DNA of 8,756 bases, taken from the NCBI GenBank assembly GCA_964607755.1, contig CAZSMC010000118.1, positions 1 to 8,756 of the forward strand, written 5' to 3'. Positions 1-4,683 of this stretch are shown one piece after another. Below the pieces are notes generated by a model. It saw nothing but the letters and a program-made list of their open reading frames with translations. It was not told the origin of the DNA and ran no database searches. The position numbers and the translations under genes are program-made. The stretch is from CAZSMC01 sp964607755. GTDB lineage: Bacteria > Zhuqueibacterota > Zhuqueibacteria > Residuimicrobiales > Krinioviventaceae. The first letter of the stretch is position 1, and every line of letters begins with the position of its first letter.

Positions 1-77
1 GGCTTGATATTAAGCCAGTTTATTTTTGTTGGTTTTAAAATCGCTCAATTTAGGTTATAGAAAAGAGGATAAACAAT

Positions 78-290
78 ATGAGATATAGAGTATTAATTGA
101 ACAGGATGAAGATGGCATTTTTACAGCGAATGTTCCTTCCCTGCCAGGCTGTATTTCGCAAGGGACAACGAGACAAGAGGCAAAAGATAATATTCAAGAA
201 GCAATTGAATTATATTTAGAAAGCCTCAAAGCACATAAAGAAGCAATACCCCCTTCCATACAAGAAGAAATAATTGAGGTTCATGTTTGA
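78..290 (+). CDS. hicB: HicB-family antitoxin (first HicBA module)
   Basis: This 70-residue protein resembles short HicB antitoxins. It begins MRYRVLIEQDEDGIFTANVP, followed by a Pro-Gly-Cys turn and a helix rich in Glu and Ala, which is the partial RNase H-like fold that neutralises HicA. No C-terminal DNA-binding domain is visible, so this is the short HicB type. AGAGGA at 64-69 sits 8 nt before the ATG and supports the start. The stop overlaps the start of the downstream hicA-like gene, the usual arrangement of a co-translated TA pair, although antitoxin-first is the less common order for HicAB. Family membership is inferred from sequence resemblance; neutralising activity is not shown by the sequence. 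Confidence 0.88.
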   Translation: MRYRVLIEQDEDGIFTANVPSLPGCISQGTTRQEAKDNIQEAIELYLESLKAHKEAIPPSIQEEIIEVHV

Positions 291-505
291 CGGTATTGCC
301 AATAGTTTCGGGTGCTTTGGTTGTTAAAGCTTTGGTAAAAATTGGATATGAAAAAGATAGACAACGTGGCAGCCATATTATTTTAAGACAAAATAGCCAT
401 CCTTTTCGTCGTATTGTTGTACCTAATCATAAGGAAATATCTAAAGGGACTTTAAGAGCCATAATTCGAGAACCCGGGCTTACTAGACTGTCCCCATTCT
501 TGTAG
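287..505 (+). CDS. hicA: HicA-family mRNA interferase toxin, C-terminus replaced by IS remnant
   Basis: HicA toxins are small double-stranded-RNA-binding-fold proteins that cleave mRNA. The sequence shows the N-terminal LPIVSG motif, the RQRGSH segment carrying the conserved active-site His (GSH followed by a beta strand), VVPNHKE, and the KGTLRAIIRE helix. The likely start is TTG at 287, overlapping the hicB stop, with GAGG at 276-279 seven nt upstream. After GLT the sequence switches to TRLSPFL and stops, exactly where an IS3-type left end (from about 485) begins. The last residues of the normal C-terminal helix are therefore lost. The catalytic region is intact, so partial activity is possible, but truncation suggests a disabled toxin. 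Confidence 0.82.
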   Translation: MTVLPIVSGALVVKALVKIGYEKDRQRGSHIILRQNSHPFRRIVVPNHKEISKGTLRAIIREPGLTRLSPFL

Positions 506-550
506 ACACACCAAAAAGTTCGTATATTCACTAAACAATGGAGGTGTGTC
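505..550 (+). promoter_or_regulatory. Inverted repeat covering the orfA ribosome binding site
   Basis: GACACACC at 505-512 and GGTGTGTC at 543-550 form a perfect 8-bp inverted repeat. The right arm overlaps the Shine-Dalgarno GGAGG (540-544) and ends one base before the orfA ATG. A read-through transcript could bury the ribosome binding site in this stem. Confidence 0.5.
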
Positions 551-643
551 ATGGCTAAAAAACAACGTAGAAGATATGATGCTGAATTCAAGAGAGAAGC
601 AGTCCAGCTTGCCTTGAATGACAGATCAATCGAAGTTGCTTCA

Positions 644-667
644 GACTTTTCGACCTTTGATTTTCCG
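644..667. repeat. GACTTTNN 8-bp repeat, about 3 degenerate units
   Basis: GACTTTTC at 644-651 and GACCTTTG at 652-659 lie in exact 8-bp register, followed by a weaker unit. They mark the right breakpoint of the IS3 orfA fragment. An 8-bp inverted repeat, GATTTTCC at 659-666 and GGAAAATC at 672-679, follows directly. Between 689 and 800 I see no gene, only AT-rich sequence with an imperfect palindrome at 694-723. Confidence 0.6.
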
Positions 668-810
668 ACTAGGAAAATCCGACTCTGATGAAACATAATA
701 TAATACAAATTTGTTTTATTATGTGAAGAATCGTATTCATGTGCTGTTTTGGTCACTGCCTATCGACCTGACAAGGATTGCTGGTCAGATGATTTTAAAA
801 AGAGGATATT

Positions 811-1023
811 ATGAAAAAGAAAAGAACCAAAAGCATTCGTGAGGGTAATTATTTAGCAGAAGTAGAAGTTGAGGTTTCGGAGACAGGAGAAGGTTGGTCC
901 CCTTACCTTTCATTGGATGATGCCTATAAATTAGATGAGGTTAGAGAGGCACTTCGTAATAGGGATATTCAGAAAGCCTCTACAATAGCCAAAGTATATT
1001 ATCTCCAGCCTGTTGCATCATGA
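811..1023 (+). CDS. Small conserved antitoxin-like protein, orphan
   Basis: This 70-residue charged protein begins MKKKRTKSIREGNY and contains GWSPYLSLDDAYKLDEVREA and a C-terminal YYLQPVA. From memory it resembles a family of small proteins with the pattern EGxYxAEVEVE...WSPYLSxxDAxKLDxVRxALRxGDI, which often occur in TA-like settings. I do not know an established name or an experimentally defined role. AGAGGA at 801-806, four nt before the ATG, supports the start; the leader sequence AGAGGATA is shared with hicB at 78. No recognisable toxin partner lies on either side. The next 110 bases contain only an unremarkable frame and GACTTTNN repeats, so the partner appears to be lost, if there was one. 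Confidence 0.7.
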   Translation: MKKKRTKSIREGNYLAEVEVEVSETGEGWSPYLSLDDAYKLDEVREALRNRDIQKASTIAKVYYLQPVAS

Positions 1024-1075
1024 TCTAAAGAACAAAACCAGGTTATATGATTATTTAGAAGGCTATTTAACTATT

Positions 1076-1115
1076 GACTTTCAGACGGTAGGACATTACG
1101 CCTTTAAGACTTTTG
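1076..1115. repeat. GACTTTNN 8-bp repeat, five units in register
   Basis: Units at 1076, 1084, 1092, 1100 and 1108 keep an exact 8-bp spacing. The first (GACTTTCA) and last (GACTTTTG) match the consensus well; the three between are degenerate. The block lies between the orphan 70-residue gene and the second hicB, ending 9 nt before its ribosome binding site. Confidence 0.55.
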
Positions 1116-1136
1116 ACTTTATTGAGGTATGTTGTT

Positions 1137-1364
1137 ATGGAAACTATGATTACGTTACATATAGAAAAACTGCCCGAAGGGTTGTATCTGGCAACGTCTG
1201 ATGATATTCAAGGATTGATCGCTCAGGGAAGAACAGTTTCGGAAACAATTGAAATTGCAAGGGATGTGGCTAAAAAACTCTTAGAGGCTCAAAATGAAGA
1301 TATGAGTCAATTTTGCTTACTTCAAGATAAGCAATTTGATTATCCCCTGGTAATCGGGATGTGA
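1137..1364 (+). CDS. hicB: HicB-family antitoxin (second HicBA module)
   Basis: The 75-residue product has the pattern of short HicB/DUF1902-like antitoxins: ITLHIEKLPEGLYLATSDD, then GLIAQGRTVSETIEIARDVA and a C-terminal FDYPLVIGM strand. The start at 1137 is chosen because GAGG at 1124-1127 lies 9 nt upstream; an in-frame ATG at 1113 lies before that site and would add unrelated residues. The gene is intact. One base separates its TGA from the ATG of the broken hicA downstream, so the two were co-transcribed and probably translationally coupled. It is quite different from the hicB at 78, so the two modules are not a recent duplication. Confidence 0.85.
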   Translation: METMITLHIEKLPEGLYLATSDDIQGLIAQGRTVSETIEIARDVAKKLLEAQNEDMSQFCLLQDKQFDYPLVIGM

Positions 1365-1365
1365 A

Positions 1366-1591
1366 ATGGGCAGATTAGCCGGTTTTAAATATAGAGGTGT
1401 CGTTAAAAAATTGAAAAAAGCTAAATTTGAATTTTATCGTCAGGCAGCCGGAAGCCATGAAATTTGGTGTAATCAAAAAAACAGAATTGTATACCACAAT
1501 ACCCAATCACCCTGGTGACGTACCCGAAGGGACGTTGCGGGCTATTTTGAAACAGGCCGGCATAGCCTCTGATGAATTTTTACAACTTTAA
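1366..1591 (+). pseudogene. hicA: HicA-family toxin, broken by a single-base frameshift
   Basis: The ATG at 1366 opens a frame reading MGRLAGFKYRGVVKKLKKAK and then RQAAGSHEIW, with the conserved HicA GSH motif, through NQKNRIVY. It then leaves the family pattern and stops at 1516-1518. In the frame starting at 1496 the family sequence resumes as TIPNHPGDVPEGTLRAILKQ and continues to a natural end, DEFLQL, with stop TAA at 1589-1591. One extra base near 1494-1496 (within TACCAC) explains both halves. Restoring the frame gives a full-length HicA of about 74 residues. The frameshift removes the C-terminal half, so the toxin is very probably inactive. A sequencing error cannot be excluded. Both open pieces are short, so the gene is easily missed. 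Confidence 0.85.
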
Positions 1592-1649
1592 AATTTAAAG
1601 CTTTCAACGTCTTTAAAATAAACGACTCACACTGAATGCCCGATCTTTA

Positions 1650-1785
1650 GACTTTTTGACGTTTCGAAGTTGTGACCTTGTGACTTTCGGACTTTCAGAC
1701 TTTTCGACATTTTGACTTTATGACTTTCAGACCTTCAGACTTTTCGACTTTCAGACTTTATGACCTTCATACTTTCCGACTTTTG
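1650..1785. repeat. GACTTTNN array: 17 octamers in exact register
   Basis: Seventeen consecutive 8-bp units run from 1650 to 1785 with no register slip. Most are GACTTTCA, GACTTTTC, GACTTTAT or GACCTTCA; the most degenerate are at 1658 and 1666. Because 8 is not a multiple of 3 and the frames are not maintained, the array is non-coding. There are no spacers, so it is not a CRISPR. It is the largest block of a family that recurs at six other places in the window. Confidence 0.88.
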
Positions 1786-2023
1786 ACTCTAATGGAAAAC
1801 ATCTTGCAACACCCAAAAGCCGTACATGTACTGAAAATCCGCCGCTCCCCCATTCACTCATCATCCGAAACCGGTTGACCATGGAGCGAGATTGCGAAAG
1901 CGTGCCCAAACGTCAATGGTGAAGTCTTATCGTCAACCAGTCCGGCATCGGATAGTTAAAAGACCATAATCAATTATTCAATGAATATACAGTCCAACTT
2001 TTTACATTTTCAAATTCAGACTT
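1786..2023. other. Unassigned stretch with an imperfect inverted repeat
   Basis: No ORF in any frame resembles a family I know. The segment at about 1800-1960 is richer in GC than the repeats around it and contains an imperfect inverted repeat (1864-1879 against 1932-1945, with GGTTGAC and GTCAACC as the core). It could be a fragment of a mobile or structured element. The segment 1961-2023 is AT-rich with weak echoes of the 8-bp repeat. Confidence 0.3.
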
Positions 2024-2039
2024 GACTTTATGACCTTTG
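2024..2039. repeat. GACTTTNN repeat, two units at a gene breakpoint
   Basis: GACTTTAT (2024-2031) and GACCTTTG (2032-2039) immediately precede the point where dehydrogenase homology begins (2042). Confidence 0.55.
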
Positions 2040-2041
2040 AC

Positions 2042-2371
2042 ATCACAACTATCGGCGGTTATTGCCTGCCCAAGCACGGCGGATTGGGCATGTGAGCCTG
2101 TCAACACATTCTCGGATTTAAAGATGATATTTTCAAGATCACACCCCAGGCCATCAATATCAATGACAGGCGCGGACTGCATGCCGCAGCGGTTACCGGC
2201 GATGCTATGCGTAATATGAATATCCCCATTGCCGCGTCCGATGTGCTGGTGCTGGGCGCCGCCTACCGCGAGGATGTGGGCGACACCCGTTACAGCGGTT
2301 CCGAGATTCTCATCCGTCGGCTCGCAGAAATGGGCGCCGAGATCCGTGTGCATGTAAAACGATTAAAGTGA
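2042..2371 (+). pseudogene. Nucleotide-sugar dehydrogenase fragment (UDP-glucose/UDP-ManNAc DH family)
   Basis: One frame reads TTIGGYCLPKHGGLGM, stop, ACQHILGFKDDIFKITP, and later VLVLGAAYREDVGDTRYSGS and LIRRLAEMGAEIRVH. This matches the end of the central domain and start of the C-terminal domain of NAD-dependent UDP-sugar dehydrogenases, enzymes that oxidise the sugar C6 for surface polysaccharide precursors. The catalytic Cys (codon 2063-2065) of the GGYCLPK motif remains, but the next residue, normally Asp, is His. The TGA at 2093-2095 replaces what is usually a Trp codon. The NAD-binding N-terminal domain and the rest of the C-terminal domain are missing. GC content is visibly higher than in the surroundings, suggesting separate origin. 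It is flanked by 8-bp repeats in opposite orientations. It is certainly non-functional. Confidence 0.85.
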
Positions 2372-2551
2372 AGTCTAAAGTCGAAAAGCAGGCCAAAATT
2401 TTAAGTGGAAAAAAGTTCAGAGTTTTAAGTGAATAGAAAGTTTTAAGGACACCTTTGGAAATCCTTTTATTGGAATTGGCTATTGATGAGATTAAAAGAT
2501 GAACCATACGGATCAAGATATGTGCTTCATGATATGTAGTGGGTTATATAT
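2372..2551. other. Gene-free stretch with inverted GACTTTNN units
   Basis: AAGTC and AAAGTC at 2371-2382 are the 8-bp repeat read on the minus strand, directly following the dehydrogenase fragment. Further degenerate AAGTTTTAAGTG-like words continue to about 2450. A short open stretch near 2450-2500 is too short to assign. No supported gene is present. Confidence 0.4.
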
Positions 2552-2628
2552 GGTTCGAGGTACGAGGTACGAGGAATGATGTATGGGGTACGAGGTATAA
2601 GGTTCGAGGTATGAGATTCGAGGTTCGG
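2552..2628. repeat. GGTNCGA array: 11 heptamers in exact register
   Basis: Eleven 7-bp units fill 2552-2628 without slippage, for example GGTTCGA, GGTACGA, GGTACGA, then GGAATGA and, later, GGTATGA and GATTCGA. Read on the minus strand, three units make a 21-bp period and give a spurious seven-residue peptide repeat (VPRTSNL-like), so an apparent minus-strand ORF here is a translation artefact. Unit size and word differ from the 8-bp family, so it is a second repeat class. It resembles the short heptanucleotide tandem repeats known as STRRs in cyanobacteria in form, not in sequence. Confidence 0.88.
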
Positions 2629-2665
2629 GATTTTGCAAGTCTTGACTTGAATTGTCTGGTCTTTT

Positions 2666-2697
2666 GACTTTTGGACATTTCGACTTTATGACTTTGA
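2666..2697. repeat. GACTTTNN repeat, four units in register
   Basis: Units at 2666, 2674, 2682 and 2690 keep an exact 8-bp spacing. They follow the same order of variants as units 1698-1729 of the large array, with only 3 differences in 32 positions. The block lies upstream of the TumE module. Confidence 0.7.
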
Positions 2698-2775
2698 AAC
2701 AAAATTGACGTACAATTTGTTAAAGTGTAAAGATTCATATCTTTATTAAAAATATATGTAAAAAAAGGATTGAAA

Positions 2776-3039
2776 ATGGTAACCATATCAAAAAACAATG
2801 TTTCCGAATGGTTATTGCTGGATTCGTATTATGAAAAACATACAGCAATTGACAAAACGACATTTTTTCAGCGGAAATATAACAGCAATTTTTCAGAGTT
2901 TGAAAAAAGAATAAAACAGAATACAGAAAATTTTATAGAGTATGATGATTATATTGAATGGAAAGCATATCAACAATTACTGTCCCGGATCGAAGAGAGA
3001 ATATCTGATATAAAAAATGGAAATTTTAGAATATCTTGA
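2776..3039 (+). CDS. Putative antitoxin partner of a TumE-family toxin
   Basis: This 87-residue acidic, helical protein begins MVTISKNNVSEWLLLDSYYE and contains TFFQRKY, FIEYDDYIEWKAYQQLL and IKNGNF. From memory, similar small proteins occur directly upstream of TumE (DUF6516) proteins. No helix-turn-helix is obvious, unlike the described antitoxin TumA, so the antitoxin role is inferred from position. AAAGGA at 2764-2769 lies six nt before the ATG at 2776; a TTG at 2770 is possible but too close to that site. The reading frame is intact, and its last 23 bases overlap the start of the broken toxin gene. Confidence 0.65.
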   Translation: MVTISKNNVSEWLLLDSYYEKHTAIDKTTFFQRKYNSNFSEFEKRIKQNTENFIEYDDYIEWKAYQQLLSRIEERISDIKNGNFRIS

Positions 3040-3360
3040 GAATGCCCCTACGTCGAAAAATTTGATATTATCGATTTGCGACAATGGGAAGGCGGACGAT
3101 TTATAAAATTACGTGTTGGCTTTACAGATGGGTCTGTATTGTTTGCCCGGGAATACCAGAGTGAATATGAAAGAAATTATTCATACCATTGGCAGGACAA
3201 AGGAGGGAATCTTTTAACGAGATGGGACAATTTACCACATTACCCAGAGATGAACTCTTTTCCGCATCATAAGCATATAGAAAATGGAATTCTGGAAAGT
3301 GAGGAAATGACGTTTTCTGAGATAATTGAGAAAATTTTAAAAGATATTACCAAAGAGTGA
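3017..3360 (+). pseudogene. TumE-family (DUF6516) toxin, frameshifted near the N-terminus
   Basis: The ATG at 3017 opens MEILEYLENAP. The downstream frame, read from about 3049, gives YVEKFDIIDLRQWEGGRFIK and continues through LFAREYQSEYERNYSYHWQD, RWDNLPHYPEM and FPHHKHIENG to the stop at 3358-3360. This is the TumE signature: an aromatic YSYHWQD strand, WDN-PHxPE and FPHHKH. Adding one C to the CCCC run at 3045-3048 joins the two halves into about 114 residues, near the normal family length. In the downstream frame a stop lies at 3037-3039 and no ATG follows it; only a TTG at 3076 could start it, giving a shortened protein. The homopolymer location makes both mutation and sequencing error plausible. 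Confidence 0.82.
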
Positions 3361-3378
3361 ATGATATAAACTACTTTT

Positions 3379-3394
3379 GACTTTTAGGCTTTCA
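3379..3394. repeat. GACTTTNN repeat, two units
   Basis: GACTTTTA (3379-3386) and GGCTTTCA (3387-3394) separate the TumE module from the IS630 remnant. This is the last clear copy of the 8-bp family in the window. Confidence 0.5.
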
Positions 3395-3447
3395 GGCACT
3401 AGTAGATCGATTCCAATTTAACGTTGCAATATGATTTTATTTTTTGT

Positions 3448-3493
3448 ATATTAGTTCTAACTTCAAAACAACACATGAAGGAGGAACTAATAT
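3448..3493 (+). promoter_or_regulatory. Inverted repeat burying the IS630 transposase start
   Basis: ATATTAGTTC (3448-3457) and GAACTAATAT (3484-3493) are a perfect 10-bp inverted repeat; a G-T wobble and one more G-C pair extend the stem outward. Inside the loop, CTTC (3461-3464) can pair with GAAG (3477-3480). The Shine-Dalgarno AAGGAGG (3478-3484) and the ATG at 3492 both fall in or against the stem, so a transcript entering from upstream could not easily be translated. Confidence 0.65.
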
Positions 3494-3968
3494 GCCTTTT
3501 ATTAGCACAAGACCGAAACTAAAGCTTTCAACTCAGGAGATTGAACAACTGAAAAGCATTAGTAATTCCCGAACCGAAAGTCTTGCTCGAGTTGAAAGGT
3601 CAAAAATTATATTGTTATATTATGAGGATGAAACCGTTTCAAGCATCGCCAGACAGCTAAATACAAATCGTCCCAAAGTTGAACGTGTACTAAATAAAGC
3701 AATAGAATTAGGAGCAATTCCAGCGTTGGACGATATGCCTCGTAGTGGAAAGCCTGCTGCCATATCTGATGATGCCAAAGCCTGGGTTGTTTCTATGGCA
3801 TGTCAAAAACCAAAAAACCTCGGATATGCATCAGAAGTCTGGACCATGAACAGTTTGGCACAGCATATTCGTAATCATTGTCAAGAAGCAGGGTATCCCG
3901 CATTATCCCGAGTGCAAAAGGGGACGGTTTCAAAGATATTATCAAAAGTTGAGATTCGTCCTCATTAA
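3492..3968 (+). pseudogene. IS630-family transposase, N-terminal half only
   Basis: The 158 residues contain the helix-turn-helix part of IS630-type transposases: LARVERSKIILLYYEDETVS followed by SIARQLNTNRPKVERVLNKA, a linker DMPRSGKP, and WTMNSLAQHIR before VSKILSKVEIRPH. Such enzymes normally have about 340 residues with a C-terminal DDE catalytic domain; here translation stops at 3966-3968 at the usual domain border and no DDE half is found downstream. The start is secure, with AAGGAGG at 3478-3484 seven nt before the ATG. The gene is thus a truncated remnant; the protein might bind ends but cannot transpose. The adjoining HTH/DDE element begins just after the truncation and may be what interrupted it. 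Confidence 0.82.
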
Positions 3969-4035
3969 ATAATGATAACGTATAAAGTATAAACATTCTT
4001 TTTAATTAATGATTTATACTTTATTAATGAGGACG
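3957..4035 (+). promoter_or_regulatory. Nested inverted repeats over the start of the HTH/DDE transposase
   Basis: Two perfect 12-bp inverted repeats are nested: CGTCCTCATTAA (3957-3968) with TTAATGAGGACG (4024-4035), and ATAAAGTATAAA (3982-3993) with TTTATACTTTAT (4013-4024). The outer right arm contains GAGG (4029-4032), the ribosome binding site for the ATG at 4039. The outer left arm is the last four codons (Arg-Pro-His-stop) of the IS630 remnant. Transcripts reading through from IS630 would fold and hide the ribosome binding site. It may also be a transcription terminator or part of an element end. Confidence 0.65.
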
Positions 4036-4038
4036 TCT

Positions 4039-4683
4039 ATGCCAAAACAACTCGCCATTACCACACAGATCAAAAAGTTGTTTGCACAACAGCCATGCTG
4101 GACAATCGATGACCTTTGCCAAAAACTTGGGTATGCTGCTATCTCTATCAGAAGATTTCTCAAACAGATGGGATATTTTTCCAGCTTTACCCATAACAGC
4201 ACATTCTACACACTTTCTCATGTGCCAACTTTTAATAAATTCGGCCTCTGGTTCTGCGATAACATAGGATTTTCCAAACATGGCAATTTAAAACATACGC
4301 TGCTTTATTTCATCGACCATAGTTCACACGGTCTGACTGCCAAAGAACTCGAAGAGAGAATTGGCGTACCGTGTCATGCGGTACTGAATCACTTGTACAA
4401 TGGAGAAAAGATATGCCGTTTCCAAGAGAAAAAGCGATTCATCTATCTTTCAGCCGATGCCGTGAAAAATAAACAGCAAATGTCCATGTTACAACAAAGC
4501 AGGGAGCCGCAAGAGTCTCTGAGTGCACAGGCAGCGGTGTATGTCTTGGTTGAGTTTATCAAGAACCCGAAAGCCTCCTATGACGATCTTGCCAGGGCTG
4601 CGGCCAAACAGCATGTCATTGCTAAACCGGAGGCCATTGCTCTTCTGTTTGAAAAGCATGATTTAAAAAAAACTCTGAACTGA
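4039..4683 (+). CDS. Transposase-associated HTH protein, ORF A of a two-frame transposase
   Basis: The 214-residue product has two winged-helix-like halves: TQIKKLFAQQ through LCQKLGYAAISIRRFLKQMG, and a second around HTLLYFIDHSSHGLTAKELE with CHAVLNHLYNGEKI. From memory, similar proteins precede or fuse to uncommon DDE transposases in repeat-rich bacteria and archaea; I cannot assign an IS family. The start is the ATG at 4039, with GAGG at 4029-4032. The ORF ends at 4681-4683, directly after a run of eight A, and the following transposase sequence continues in the -1 frame. ORF A probably makes a short HTH protein and, after frameshifting, the N-terminus of a fusion of about 410 residues. 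Confidence 0.7.
   Translation: MPKQLAITTQIKKLFAQQPCWTIDDLCQKLGYAAISIRRFLKQMGYFSSFTHNSTFYTLSHVPTFNKFGLWFCDNIGFSKHGNLKHTLLYFIDHSSHGLTAKELEERIGVPCHAVLNHLYNGEKICRFQEKKRFIYLSADAVKNKQQMSMLQQSREPQESLSAQAAVYVLVEFIKNPKASYDDLARAAAKQHVIAKPEAIALLFEKHDLKKTLN

Larger units (their letters stand above)
485..688 (+). mobile_element. IS3-family remnant: left end and first codons of orfA
   Basis: From about 485 the sequence looks like an IS end followed by an ORF at 551-688 that starts MAKKQRRRYDAEFKREAVQL, the typical start of an IS3-family OrfA helix-turn-helix protein (HTH Tnp_1 type). GGAGG at 540-544 is a good ribosome binding site for the ATG at 551. OrfA resemblance ends after about 31 residues (near 643), where the DNA changes into the GACTTTNN repeat; the remaining residues up to the TGA at 686-688 are translated repeat. 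The rest of OrfA, OrfB and the right end are absent, so this is a dead fragment. It is the likely cause of the hicA truncation. Confidence 0.7.

Noticed and set aside
1..30. Possible terminator hairpin (GGCTT/AAGCC followed by a T-rich stretch)
   Set aside because: Only a 5-bp stem with a 6-nt loop, and the T-run is interrupted; too weak to annotate.
26..60. Promoter for the first hicBA (TTGTTG and TTATAG)
   Set aside because: The spacing between the two boxes is about 23 nt, too long for a sigma-70 promoter, and any AT-rich leader gives similar matches.
427..756. Minus-strand ORF of 109 codons
   Set aside because: It spans the hicA end, the IS3 remnant and repeats, has no family resemblance, and is explained by the genes on the other strand.
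1013..1201. Plus-strand ORF overlapping the orphan antitoxin end and the second hicB
   Set aside because: It starts at TTG without a ribosome binding site, passes through octamer repeats and overlaps the better-supported hicB; no recognisable motif.
1650..1785. Octamer array as a CRISPR
   Set aside because: Units are 8 bp, contiguous and without spacers, and there are no cas genes nearby.
1970..2353. Minus-strand ORF of 127 codons
   Set aside because: It is the antisense shadow of the GC-richer dehydrogenase fragment, whose plus-strand frame has clear family motifs.
2544..2798. Minus-strand ORF with a seven-residue VPRTS-like repeat
   Set aside because: The repeat peptide is the translation of the 7-bp DNA array; three units make 21 bp. 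No start signal or domain.
644..3394. Octamer-bounded cassettes as an integron
   Set aside because: No integron integrase and no attC-like imperfect palindrome with conserved ends; the repeats are simple tandem words.
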